Positions 1-8,866 of a stretch of 33,032 nt of DNA are shown here, in pieces. How positions within the stretch are numbered: the stretch's first letter is position 1; each line of letters opens with the position of its first letter. Source of the stretch: Candidatus Butyricicoccus stercorigallinarum (GTDB lineage: Bacteria > Bacillota > Clostridia > Oscillospirales > Butyricicoccaceae); NCBI GenBank assembly GCA_019112985.1, contig DXIG01000141.1:1-33032 (forward strand). The letters are read 5' to 3'. A program made the translations under genes and the position numbers. Under the pieces are notes generated by a model. It saw nothing but the letters and a program-made list of their open reading frames with translations, made no database searches and was not told the origin of the DNA.

Positions 1-813
1 GACCGGGCGCTTGGCGGCCTTCTCCTCGCCGTAGACCTCGATGCGCGCCTTGAGATACCGGTCGAACGCGTCCTGCACCATGGGATCGTCGATCTTCGTG
101 CCGTCGATCTCAGTCAGGAAGGTGGTGTGGCGGCAGTGATCCGACCAGTAGGTGTCGATCATGCGCACCTCGGTGATGGTCGGGTCGCGCTTCTCCTCGT
201 CCGCAAAATAGTGCTGGAGGAACTGGAGGTCGTCCAGCTCCATCGCCAGACCGAGCGAGCGGCGCAGCGCCTCCAGCGCCGCGGCGTCCATGGAGACGAA
301 GCCCGCGACGGTGTCCACCTCCGTCGGGATGGCGTAGTTGGCCGCGAGTGTCTCCGGCTTTTCGGCAGAGGCCTCGCGCGAATCCACCGGGTTGATGAGA
401 TAGCCGCGGATCTTGTCCATATCCGCGTCGGTCAGCGCGCCGCCGAGCACATAGATGTGCGCCGCCGCGACCTTGGGGCGCTCGCCCTGCGTCATCAGCT
501 GGATGCACTGGGCACAGGAATCCGCGCGCTGGTCGTACTGACCCGGCAGCGGCTCGACCGCGAGAATGCGGTGCGCGCCCTCCGGCGCGGGGAACTGCTC
601 GTCGTAGCAGTCGTCCGTCATCGGCTCGGAGAACACGATGTGCTTCGCCTTCGCGTACACCGCCGCGTCGATGCCCTCGACGTCGTAGCGGCACAGCTCG
701 CGCACATAGGTGAGCGCCGGGATCTCCAGCAGCTCGCGCATGCTGCTGCAAAGCGACTGCGCCGCGCTGTCAAATCCGCTGCGTTTTTCCGTATAGCATC
801 TTAATACTGCCAT
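1..813 (-). CDS. purL: Phosphoribosylformylglycinamidine synthase (PurL-type), N-terminal part, runs off the window edge
   Basis: Reverse-strand open frame from ATG at 813 (MAVLRCYTEKRSGFDSAAQSLCSSMRELLEIPALTYVRELCRYDVEG...EVRMIDTYWSDHCRHTTFLTEI); the YWSDHCRHTTF motif is characteristic of FGAM synthase. No stop before position 1. Confidence 0.88.
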   Translation of the reverse strand, partial: MAVLRCYTEKRSGFDSAAQSLCSSMRELLEIPALTYVRELCRYDVEGIDAAVYAKAKHIVFSEPMTDDCYDEQFPAPEGAHRILAVEPLPGQYDQRADSCAQCIQLMTQGERPKVAAAHIYVLGGALTDADMDKIRGYLINPVDSREASAEKPETLAANYAIPTEVDTVAGFVSMDAAALEALRRSLGLAMELDDLQFLQHYFADEEKRDPTITEVRMIDTYWSDHCRHTTFLTEIDGTKIDDPMVQDAFDRYLKARIEVYGEEKAAKRPV

Positions 814-874
814 GTTACACCTCAAAAAAGCATAAGTCTCGTTGTTCGGATGGTTGCAATGTACCGTTGCTATT

Positions 875-903
875 ATCATACCGTGTTTCCCCTCCCTTTG
901 CAA
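875..903 (-). promoter_or_regulatory. Putative sigma-A type promoter for purL
   Basis: Reverse strand TTGCAA (898-903), 17-nt spacer, TATGAT (875-880). Confidence 0.5.
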
Positions 904-1005
904 GGGGCGCGGCGGGAGAAAAAAGCGCATTTTGCACGAAATTTGCGGAATATCCGCGTGTATTTTGGTGTTTGCCCAACTTTTTGTTACAAAATCGATA
1001 CGAAC

Positions 1006-1044
1006 GAAAAATCGCCCCTCCGCGGCGTCTGCCGCGGAGGGGCG
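1006..1044 (-). terminator. Rho-independent terminator after htrA-like gene
   Basis: Perfect stem CGCCCCTCCGCGGC/GCCGCGGAGGGGCG, loop GTCT, with T-run on the reverse strand. Confidence 0.85.
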
Positions 1045-1058
1045 CGTGTGTCCGTGTC

Positions 1059-2543
1059 TCAGGGGATGGTGTAGCCGTAGCCGCCGTAGGGGTTGGTCTG
1101 CCCGTTCTGCGAGGAGGAGCTCTCCTGCGAGGCGGAGGTGCCCGCCAGATCGGCCTGATCGATCAGCGTGATCGTGACGGTCAGCGTGCTGCCCGAACGG
1201 TAGATGGTCAGCTCCATCGTGTCGCCCGCCGACAGGTTGTTCTTCACCGCGTTGATCTCGCTCATGCCGGTGATGGTCTCGCCGTTGACGCCGGTGATGA
1301 TGTCGCCCTCCTGAATGCCCTGCTGATAGGCGTCGGAGGCGGTGTCCACGCTGGTAACCATGACGCCCTGCGGGATCTGGTAATACGCCGCGCGCATCTC
1401 GTCGATGTCGTAGCCGCTGATGCCGATGGCCGGGCGGCCGGTGACGTGGCCGTAGGCGATGATCTGGTCGACGACCTCCTTGACCGTGTTGGTCGGGATG
1501 GCGAAGCCCATGCCCTCAATCGAAGCGCTGCTCGTGCCCGACGAGCTCAGCTTGGACGAGGTGATGCCGATGACCTGCCCGCTCGTGTTGATGAGCGCGC
1601 CGCCCGAGTTGCCCGGGTTGATCGCGGTGTCCGTCTGGATCAGCGTCATCTCGCGGTCGTTGATCGTGACGTTGCGGTTGATCGCGGAGATAAAGCCGCC
1701 GGTGAAGCTGTTCTGGAACTCCACGCCGCCAGGCGAGCCGATGGCAAACGCGCGGTCGCCGACCTGCACGCTGTCCGAATCGCCGAACTCCGCCGCGGTC
1801 AGGCCGCTGGCCTCGATCTTGAGCACGGCCAGATCGGTCTGCTCGTCCGTGCCGATCAGCTGCGCCGTGTACGTCGTCGAGTCGCTGAGCACGACGGTGA
1901 TGCGGTCGCCGTCCTCGACAACGTGGTTGTTGGTGATGATGTAGCCGTCCTCGCTCATGATGACGCCCGAGCCGGACGACTCGCTGCCGTACTGGATGTC
2001 ATCGACGACGATGGCGACGATGGACGGCGAGACCTTCTGATAGACGTCGGAATAGCTGCCCGCGTCGTCGCTGCCCGCGCCGCTCGTCTCGCTCACCTCC
2101 ATCTTGACCGAGTCCTCCGGCAGGCCGCTGCCGCTGTCCGCCGCGCCGGACGCATCGCCCGACGACATCGCGGAAAAATCGACGTTGCCGCCCGCGAGCA
2201 TGCCGCCGCCGAACGCCACCGCCGCGATCAGCACGCCCGCCGCCACCGGCTTCCACGGGAATTTGCGCTGTCTGCGCGGTTTTTTGCGCTTGCCGCCGCT
2301 CCACTGCTCGTAGGGCGAGGGTCCGTCCGGGGGCGGCGTGCTGCCGCCGTCCGCGCCGGACGCGCTGCGGTACGCGCCGCCATAGGTGCTGCTGTCCGCT
2401 CTGCTGTTCGCGCTGTGGTCTGTGCTGCTGTTCGTATTGTGATAGCCGCTCCCCGGCTGCTCGTCCGCGCCGCGCACCGGCGTCTGGTACGGCGTAGTCT
2501 GGGTGTTTTCCGGCTCGTAATTGCGATTCTGATCCTCCATCAC
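1059..2543 (-). CDS. HtrA/DegP-like membrane-anchored serine protease with PDZ domain
   Basis: 494 aa; N-terminal TM (FPWKPVAAGVLIAAVAFGGGMLAGG); catalytic-triad contexts ITNNHVVEDGD, TDLAVLKI, NPGNSGGALIN; PDZ-like C-terminus. Reverse-strand RBS AAAGGAGG upstream. Confidence 0.93.
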   Translation of the reverse strand: MMEDQNRNYEPENTQTTPYQTPVRGADEQPGSGYHNTNSSTDHSANSRADSSTYGGAYRSASGADGGSTPPPDGPSPYEQWSGGKRKKPRRQRKFPWKPVAAGVLIAAVAFGGGMLAGGNVDFSAMSSGDASGAADSGSGLPEDSVKMEVSETSGAGSDDAGSYSDVYQKVSPSIVAIVVDDIQYGSESSGSGVIMSEDGYIITNNHVVEDGDRITVVLSDSTTYTAQLIGTDEQTDLAVLKIEASGLTAAEFGDSDSVQVGDRAFAIGSPGGVEFQNSFTGGFISAINRNVTINDREMTLIQTDTAINPGNSGGALINTSGQVIGITSSKLSSSGTSSASIEGMGFAIPTNTVKEVVDQIIAYGHVTGRPAIGISGYDIDEMRAAYYQIPQGVMVTSVDTASDAYQQGIQEGDIITGVNGETITGMSEINAVKNNLSAGDTMELTIYRSGSTLTVTITLIDQADLAGTSASQESSSSQNGQTNPYGGYGYTIP

Positions 2544-2663
2544 GCATAGCCTCCTTTGCTGTGCTGCGTTGTGCTTTCTTTTCTGATGGTATTATTGTAC
2601 GGGAAGAATATGATGGTTCGTTGTCGCCTATGTTAAGATTTTGTGAATCCGTGCGGCGGCGCA

Positions 2664-2700
2664 AATCAAACGCCCCTGCGCGGTGGGCAGAGGCGTTTTG
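2664..2700 (-). terminator. Rho-independent terminator after sensor kinase
   Basis: Stem AACGCC(c)CTGC/GCAG(a)GGCGTT with T-rich reverse-strand tail. Confidence 0.6.
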
Positions 2701-2704
2701 TGTG

Positions 2705-4180
2705 TTATTTCTGTGTCAGCTGCCGTCCCTCGCTGCCGCCGGACGCCTTCTGCGCGAGCGGAACGGTGAACGCAAATTCCGTCTCGCCGTCCGCCGAGCG
2801 CACCGAGATGTCGCCGCCGTGCAGGTTGACGATGGATTTGACGATATACAGGCCGAGCCCCGCGCCGGTGCGGTCGCGGCTGCGGCTGCGATCCACCTTA
2901 TAGAAGCGGTCGAACACGTGCGGCAGGTCCTCCGCCGGAATGCCCGTGCCCGTGTTGCGGATGGAAAACAGGCTCATCGCGCCCTCCGCCTCCGCGCGGA
3001 TGGTCAGCGTGCCGCCCACGTCCACGAACTTGACGGCGTTGTCCACGAGGTTGTAGATGACGCGGTAGATGTGGTCGCTGTCGCCGTTGACGATCAGGCT
3101 GTCCTGCAAATCCACGTCCATCTCCAGACCCTTGTCGTTGATCTGCTTTTCAAAGCTGATGAGCACGCGCGCCGCCATTTCGGTCAGGTCAAACGGCGCG
3201 GGTGTGATGATCAGCTCGCCCGCCTGAATTTTCGCCGCGTCCAGCATGCGGATGACCAGCCGCGACAGGCGGTTGACCTCCTCCGAGATGATGTGCAGGT
3301 ACTGCGGGTGGCGCTCCTGCGGGATGGTGCCGTCCAGCATGCCGTCGACAAAGCCGCGGATGGACGTCATCGGCGTCTTCAGCTCGTGCGAGACGTTGGC
3401 CACAAAGCCGCGGCTCAGCTCCTCCTGCTGCTGCAACGACGTCGCCATGTTGTTGAAGCTGACCGCCAGCTCGTCGATCTCGTCGCAGTTGTTGTTCTCG
3501 GACACGCGCACGTCAAATTCGCCGTGGCCGAACTTTTTCGCCGCAGAGACCAGGCTCTTGAGCGGCCGCGTCAGCATATCCGAAACGAACCAGCTGATGA
3601 TGAGCGTCAGCATCAGCGTGATGGCGACGATGAACAGATAGCTGCGCATGATCGTGTGCATCAGGCCGGTGGTCGAGGCGGACGGCACCGCCGCGATGAC
3701 AACCGCCACCGTCTGGCCGCTCTCGTCCACGCAGCTCGCGCCCGCGATGAAGTAATTTTCCGAAAACAGGCCGCTGACGTTGCCCAGCCCGAAATAGGTG
3801 CCGTTCTCCTGAATGGACTGCACGAGCTTGCCGCTGACCGTGCCCTGAATCTGATCCTGCTCCAGGCCGTCGCCCTGCGGCAGCGAGCTGATGCGCACGT
3901 TGCCCTGCGCGTCGGTCAGCAGGATGGCGCAGCCGCTGACGGCGGCCTGCTGGTCGAGGTAGGTCTTGAGGAAGGTGTTGTCCTGCATTTGCAGCAGCAC
4001 CGTGTTGTCCTCCACGATCGCGTCGACGTAGCCGACGGTCGTCTCCAGCTGCTCCTGCTTCTCCTTGACGGAATAGCGGCTGACCTGCGCCATGAACACG
4101 CCGCCCGCGAACGTAAAGCTGACGAGAATCAGCAGCGCGAACGCCACATAATTCTTGACGAACAGATTTCTCATGGTCAA
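2705..4180 (-). CDS. Two-component sensor histidine kinase (TM-extracellular-TM-HAMP-HisKA-HATPase)
   Basis: 491 aa; H-box VANVSHELKTPMTSIRGFVDG, N-box IYNLVDNAVKF, G-boxes GTGIPAEDLPHVFDRFYK and RTGAGLGLYIVKSIVNLHGG. Start overlaps the stop of the response regulator. Confidence 0.93.
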   Translation of the reverse strand: MTMRNLFVKNYVAFALLILVSFTFAGGVFMAQVSRYSVKEKQEQLETTVGYVDAIVEDNTVLLQMQDNTFLKTYLDQQAAVSGCAILLTDAQGNVRISSLPQGDGLEQDQIQGTVSGKLVQSIQENGTYFGLGNVSGLFSENYFIAGASCVDESGQTVAVVIAAVPSASTTGLMHTIMRSYLFIVAITLMLTLIISWFVSDMLTRPLKSLVSAAKKFGHGEFDVRVSENNNCDEIDELAVSFNNMATSLQQQEELSRGFVANVSHELKTPMTSIRGFVDGMLDGTIPQERHPQYLHIISEEVNRLSRLVIRMLDAAKIQAGELIITPAPFDLTEMAARVLISFEKQINDKGLEMDVDLQDSLIVNGDSDHIYRVIYNLVDNAVKFVDVGGTLTIRAEAEGAMSLFSIRNTGTGIPAEDLPHVFDRFYKVDRSRSRDRTGAGLGLYIVKSIVNLHGGDISVRSADGETEFAFTVPLAQKASGGSEGRQLTQK

Positions 4181-4854
4181 TCCCTGGTCTCGAACTTATA
4201 GCCGACGCCCCAGACGGTCTTCAGCTCCCATTTGTCGCTGACGCCCTCCAGCTTTTCGCGCAGGCGCTTGACGTGCACGTCCACCGTGCGCGTGTCGCCG
4301 AAGTAGTCAAAGCCCCAGACGTCGTCGAGCAGCTGCGCGCGCGTGAACACGCGGTTGGGGCTGGAGGCGAGGAAGTACAGCAGCTCGATCTCCTTCGGCG
4401 GCGCGTCCACGCGCTTGCCGTCGATGATCAGGTCATACGCCTGCTTGTCGACCGTCAGCTTGTCAAACGAGATTTTGCCGCTGTCCTCCGGCGCAAAGCG
4501 GCGGAACACCGCGCGCACGCGCGCGACCACCTCGCGCATCTCGAGCGGCTTGACGATGTAGTCGTCCGCGCCCATCTCCAGACCGTTGACCTTGTCGAAC
4601 GTCTCGCCCTTGGCGGTCAGGATAATGATCGGCACCTTGCTCTCGGCGCGGACGATCTTACAGACCTCCCAACCGTCCATGACCGGCATCATGACGTCGA
4701 GCAGGATCATATCCGGATTGATCTTGCGCCACTGGGCGACGCCCTCCTCGCCGTTTGCCGCTTCGGTGATCTCATATCCCTCGCGCTCGAGGTACAAACG
4801 CAGAAGCTCGCGGATGTTGCCGTCGTCTTCCACGATCAGAATTTTTTTGCTCAT
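4177..4854 (-). CDS. OmpR/PhoB-family response regulator
   Basis: MSKKILIVEDDGNIRELLRLYLEREGYEI...MILLDVMMPVMDGWEV...IILTAKGE... plus winged-helix C-terminus. Start taken at 4854 (RBS AGGAGGAGCGGGC-ATG) rather than the longer ORF. Confidence 0.94.
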   Translation of the reverse strand: MSKKILIVEDDGNIRELLRLYLEREGYEITEAANGEEGVAQWRKINPDMILLDVMMPVMDGWEVCKIVRAESKVPIIILTAKGETFDKVNGLEMGADDYIVKPLEMREVVARVRAVFRRFAPEDSGKISFDKLTVDKQAYDLIIDGKRVDAPPKEIELLYFLASSPNRVFTRAQLLDDVWGFDYFGDTRTVDVHVKRLREKLEGVSDKWELKTVWGVGYKFETRD

Positions 4855-4954
4855 GCCCGCTCCTCCTCTTCGCATATGCATGGATTTCCGTTTTCATTAT
4901 ACGGTATTTTTTGCGGCAATTCATCACTTTTTTGTAAACGAAAGGAAATCCGCG

Positions 4955-4990
4955 CAAAAAATCCGGCCTGCGCGGGCACGCAGCCGGATG
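4955..4990 (-). terminator. Rho-independent terminator after putative glycoside hydrolase
   Basis: Stem ATCCGGCCTGCG/CGCAGCCGGAT (one bulge) with T-run TTTTTTG on the reverse strand. Confidence 0.65.
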
Positions 4991-5014
4991 TGTGAGCGTT
5001 TTTCGCCGTTTGCG

Positions 5015-6145
5015 CTATTCGTCCAGCCGGTTTTCGGCCAGATCGAGCGCCGCCTCCGCGTCGCCGGCGCCGTCGAGCGCCGCCGCCCCCTCAAACGAGA
5101 GCCAGGCGTCGCCGTCCGTCAGAAGCGGGACGAGCGTCCATTCCTCCGCCCGGGCAGCGTCCAGCAGCTCGCGCGCGCTGTCCGCGCCGTCCGCCGGCAC
5201 AAACAACCGCTCCGCTGCCGCCAGCAGCGCCGCAGTGTCGCCCGCCGGGATGCCGTCCTCCGCGCCGTTGACCGACAGCTCGGTCAGGCCGGACAGCGTG
5301 TCCGCCGTCAGGCTGACCGGTACCCCGTCCGCCGCGCGCCGGATCTCCTCCAGCGCGTCGAGCAGCACAGACGCCTGATCGTCCGGATCCCGGTCGAAGT
5401 CCGCGCGGTCGAGGTGGCCGCGCGGCGGGAACGTGAAGTCCGCGAGCAGCAGCTCGCCGCAGCCCGCCTCCACCGCACTCGCCGCGATGTCGCACAGATA
5501 GTCCACCGCGTCGCCGTTGGTCGGGTCGAGCCAGCGCGTGTTGTCGTAGTCGAACCACGTGCCGCCGCGCTCGAACTGGATGGCCAGATCGCTGTTGCGG
5601 CGCGTCGCCTGCGCGTCGTGCAGGCAGTAGATGCGCCCGATGACGTGAATCCCCGCGTCGCGCCAACCGGCGATGGCCGCCGCCAGCGCGTCCGCATCGC
5701 CGTCGACCAGCTGTTCGGCATCGTCCAGCTCTCCGGTGTCGACCGCGAGGCGCAGCGCGCCGTCCGCGTCCTTGATGTCGACGATGACGGTGTCGAGCGC
5801 GCCGCGCTGCGCGAGCGCCGAAACGCGCTCCGCCTGCTGCGCGGCCTCGTCTGCCGCCAGCACGATCATGCGGCTGTACGCCTCCTCCGGCTCATCCTCC
5901 GGTTCGTCTTCCGGCTGCCCGTCCGGCTCGTCCGCCGCCGGCTGCTGCGTGTCCTGCTGGCTCTCCTGCGCCAGCACGCCGTAGCGGTCGATGACGTGCG
6001 CGCCGTCCTCGTCGAACGACAGGCACCGGGCGACGAGAAAGACGCCCACGCCAACAACCAGAGCTGCCGCAATCAGGACGGCCGCCACCGTGCGGCGGAT
6101 GCGCGATTGATTGGGATTGTGATTGCTGTTCATGGGCGTCTCCAT
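5015..6145 (-). CDS. Membrane-anchored putative glycoside hydrolase-like protein (resembles DUF4015)
   Basis: 376 aa; N-terminal TM (VAAVLIAAALVVGVGVFLVA) then a TIM-barrel-like region (DTVIVDIKDADGAL, IHVIGRIYCLHD, GTWFDYDNTRWLDPTNGDAVDYLCDIAASAVEAGCGELLLADFTFPPRG). An alternative start at 6133 has a better RBS. Confidence 0.6.
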   Translation of the reverse strand: METPMNSNHNPNQSRIRRTVAAVLIAAALVVGVGVFLVARCLSFDEDGAHVIDRYGVLAQESQQDTQQPAADEPDGQPEDEPEDEPEEAYSRMIVLAADEAAQQAERVSALAQRGALDTVIVDIKDADGALRLAVDTGELDDAEQLVDGDADALAAAIAGWRDAGIHVIGRIYCLHDAQATRRNSDLAIQFERGGTWFDYDNTRWLDPTNGDAVDYLCDIAASAVEAGCGELLLADFTFPPRGHLDRADFDRDPDDQASVLLDALEEIRRAADGVPVSLTADTLSGLTELSVNGAEDGIPAGDTAALLAAAERLFVPADGADSARELLDAARAEEWTLVPLLTDGDAWLSFEGAAALDGAGDAEAALDLAENRLDE

Positions 6146-6171
6146 TCTCTCGTTGTTTGATCCGGCAGCGC

Positions 6172-7053
6172 TTACTTGCCCGCTGCCGCGGCCTTTTCCG
6201 CAGCGGCCTTCTTCGCCGCCTGCTTGGCCTTGAGCTCCTTCAGCTCTTCAATCTTTTCCGGGGTGTGCCACGGCTCGATGATGTGGCGCGGGCAGGCCTT
6301 TGCGCACATCTGACAGCCCTTGCACTTGTCGTAATCGATGACCGGCAGGTTGCCCTCCAGATGGATGGCGTCGAACTTACAGGTCTTCTCGCACAGGCCG
6401 CAGCCGATGCAGCCGACCGCGCATGCATCCATGACTTCCTTGCCCTTCGCCTTGGAGGAGCAGTCCACGCGGACGACGTTCTTGGCCGGGACGAGCGAGA
6501 TGATGTGCTTCGGACAGGCCGCGATGCACTTGGAGCACGCGGTGCACTTGGCCGCATCCACCTTGGCGACGCCGTCGACGACATGGATGGCGCCGAACGG
6601 GCAGGCCTTCTCACAGGTGCCCAGGCCGAGGCAGGCGTAGGCGCATTCCTTGTAGCCGTTGGCCACGCGGATGGCGCCCAGGCAGTCCTCGATGCCCTCG
6701 TACTTGGCGCGCGTCTTCGCGTTTTCGCAGGTGCCGGAGCAGTGGACGTGCGCGATCATCTTTTCCGTCTCGGTGACTTCGACGCCGAGCACGGCCGCGA
6801 TCTTCTCCGCAGCCGCCGCGCCGCCGACCGGGCAGCCGTTGACCGGCGCCTTGCCCTCGACGATGGCGGTCGCCAGACCGTTGCAGCCCGCATAGCCGCA
6901 GCCGCCGCAGTTGGCGCCCGGCAGGCACTCCTGTACCGCCGGAATGCGCTCGTCGACCTCAACGGCAAAGATTTTGGATGCGAATGCCAGGATCAGGCCG
7001 AACAGCAAGCCCATGACGCCCAGAACCAGCACCGCATAAACAATATTCATCAT
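6172..7053 (-). CDS. rnfB: Electron transport complex subunit RnfB (multi [4Fe-4S] ferredoxin protein)
   Basis: 293 aa; N-terminal TM, CLPGANCGGCGYAGC, and ferredoxin motifs CTACSKCIAACP, CIGCGLCEKTC, CKGCQMCAKACP. Confidence 0.95.
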   Translation of the reverse strand: MMNIVYAVLVLGVMGLLFGLILAFASKIFAVEVDERIPAVQECLPGANCGGCGYAGCNGLATAIVEGKAPVNGCPVGGAAAAEKIAAVLGVEVTETEKMIAHVHCSGTCENAKTRAKYEGIEDCLGAIRVANGYKECAYACLGLGTCEKACPFGAIHVVDGVAKVDAAKCTACSKCIAACPKHIISLVPAKNVVRVDCSSKAKGKEVMDACAVGCIGCGLCEKTCKFDAIHLEGNLPVIDYDKCKGCQMCAKACPRHIIEPWHTPEKIEELKELKAKQAAKKAAAEKAAAAGK

Positions 7054-7086
7054 TTGTGATTCAACTCCTATCTCTGACCGCCGGGT

Positions 7087-7671
7087 TTACCAGATCTTCA
7101 TGCCGCTGAAGCCCAGGAACGCCATCGCCATCAGAGAAGCGGAAACCAGGGCAATCGGGAAACCATCGAAGCACTTCGGATAGTCCGCCGACGCGGCCAG
7201 GCGCTCGCGGATGGAGGCGAACAGCACGATGGACAGCGTGAAGCCGAGACCGCCGGTGATGCCGTAGACGATGGATTCCAGGAAATTATAGCTGTTCTGC
7301 ACGTTCTGCAGCGCGACGCCCAGAACCGCGCAGTTGGTGGTGATCAGCGGCAGGAAGATGCCCAGCGCCTGATACAGCGCCGGCATGGACTTCATCAGGA
7401 ACATCTCGACGAACTGAACCAGCGTCGCAATAATCAGAATAAAGGCGACTGTCTGCATATAGCCCAGACCCAGCGGAACCAGAATGAAGGTATTGACCAG
7501 CCAGGTGGCGGCAGACGCCAGACCCATGACGAACGTAACCGCCATGCCCATGCCGACCGCCGTGTCGATCTTCTTGGATACGCCGAAGAACGGGCAGCAG
7601 CCGAGGAACTGCGACAGGATAAAGTTGTTAATCAGAATCGCGCCGAGAGAAATCGATAAAATGGATGTCAT
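7087..7671 (-). CDS. rnfA: Electron transport complex subunit RnfA
   Basis: 194 aa polytopic membrane protein, [42 protein letters not shown]; position in rnf operon. Confidence 0.94.
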   Translation of the reverse strand: MTSILSISLGAILINNFILSQFLGCCPFFGVSKKIDTAVGMGMAVTFVMGLASAATWLVNTFILVPLGLGYMQTVAFILIIATLVQFVEMFLMKSMPALYQALGIFLPLITTNCAVLGVALQNVQNSYNFLESIVYGITGGLGFTLSIVLFASIRERLAASADYPKCFDGFPIALVSASLMAMAFLGFSGMKIW

Positions 7672-7677
7672 AATGCA

Positions 7678-8268
7678 TTATTCTCCTTTCTTCAGCAGCT
7701 TCTGCATGACAGCGATGACAAAGCCGAGCGTCAGAAAGCCGCCTGCCGGCAGGATCATAATGGTGGCCGGCTGGCTGAATACGGTGATCGCACCGCCGCC
7801 GATGGTGCCGGCGCCCAGCAGCTCACGGATGACCGACATGATGACGAGCGCGAACGTGAAGCCCAGACCCATGACCAGACCGTCCATCGCGGACGCACCG
7901 ACCGAGTTCTTGGAAGCGAACGCCTCCGCGCGGCCGAGGATGATGCAGTTTACGACGATCAGCGGGATAAACAGACCGAGCGACGCGGACAGCGACGGGA
8001 TAAACGCCTGCAGCAGCAGGTCGACCATCGTGACGAAGCCCGCGATGACGGTGATGTACGCTGCGATACGAACCTTGTTCGGGATGATCTTGCGCAGCAG
8101 GGAGATAACGATATTGGAACAGATGAGAACCGCAGTGGCGGAGAGACCCATGCCGATGCCGTTGACCACCGAGGTGGAGGTCGCCAGCGTCGGGCACATG
8201 CCGATCAGCTGAACCAGTACCGGGTTATTGGTAACCAGACCCTCTTTCAGACTCTTTCCTAAACTCAT
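7678..8268 (-). CDS. rnfE: Electron transport complex subunit RnfE
   Basis: MSLGKSLKEGLVTNNPVLVQLIGMCPTLATSTSVVNGIGMG...; start set at 8268 within the longer ORF. Confidence 0.93.
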   Translation of the reverse strand: MSLGKSLKEGLVTNNPVLVQLIGMCPTLATSTSVVNGIGMGLSATAVLICSNIVISLLRKIIPNKVRIAAYITVIAGFVTMVDLLLQAFIPSLSASLGLFIPLIVVNCIILGRAEAFASKNSVGASAMDGLVMGLGFTFALVIMSVIRELLGAGTIGGGAITVFSQPATIMILPAGGFLTLGFVIAVMQKLLKKGE

Positions 8269-8281
8269 GACTATGGCCTCC

Positions 8282-8863
8282 TTAACCCTGCTGTGCGGCG
8301 AACTGCACGGCGGCATTGACGCCCTCCGCCACAGCGCGGCTGGTAATGGTGGCGCCGGTGAGCGCGACGATCGAGCCGCCGTCCTTCTCAACGGCAACCG
8401 AGCCGTCCGCCGGCTGATCGGCGAACTGATCCATAAACTCCGCCTCGGTGCAGCGCGCGCCCAGACCCGGCGTCTCGGAAGACGCGGAGATGACGGAGAT
8501 GCCCGTGATCGTGCCGTCGGCGCTGATGCCGACCATGGTGTCTACGCCGCCGCCGAAGCCGGTCGGCGCGACCTCGACGCAGTAGCCCGCGTCCTGGCCG
8601 TCCTTGGTCATCTTGTAGGCGGAGACGATCTCGACGGACGTGCCGCTGTCGGTGGTCACCGTCGTGCCCTCCGCGACCTCAATCGGCTCGGAGTCGGCTT
8701 CCATGACCTGCGCCAGCGCGTTTTCCGTCTTGATCTGGTTCTGCTGAGCAATCGGCTCTACCGTGATCGCGTTGACGGCGCCGAGGCACAGCGCCACGAC
8801 CAGCGTGATGGCACAAAGAACGCCGCCGAGCTGTACAAATTCGTTTTTCTGCTTGCCAGCCAT
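8282..8863 (-). CDS. rnfG: Electron transport complex subunit RnfG
   Basis: 193 aa; one N-terminal TM, C-terminal FMN-binding domain with flavinylation-type motif LTGATITSRAV. Confidence 0.92.
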   Translation of the reverse strand: MAGKQKNEFVQLGGVLCAITLVVALCLGAVNAITVEPIAQQNQIKTENALAQVMEADSEPIEVAEGTTVTTDSGTSVEIVSAYKMTKDGQDAGYCVEVAPTGFGGGVDTMVGISADGTITGISVISASSETPGLGARCTEAEFMDQFADQPADGSVAVEKDGGSIVALTGATITSRAVAEGVNAAVQFAAQQG

Positions 8864-8866
8864 CGA

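Noticed and set aside
867-2549. Long + strand ORF (560 aa) opposite the HtrA-like gene
   Set aside because: Arg/Ala/Val/Asp-rich shadow ORF typical of GC-rich antisense frames; the - strand protein has clear catalytic motifs.
2561-4201. Long + strand ORF (546 aa) opposite the sensor kinase
   Set aside because: Antisense shadow of a clear histidine kinase; compositionally biased and without domain-like motifs.
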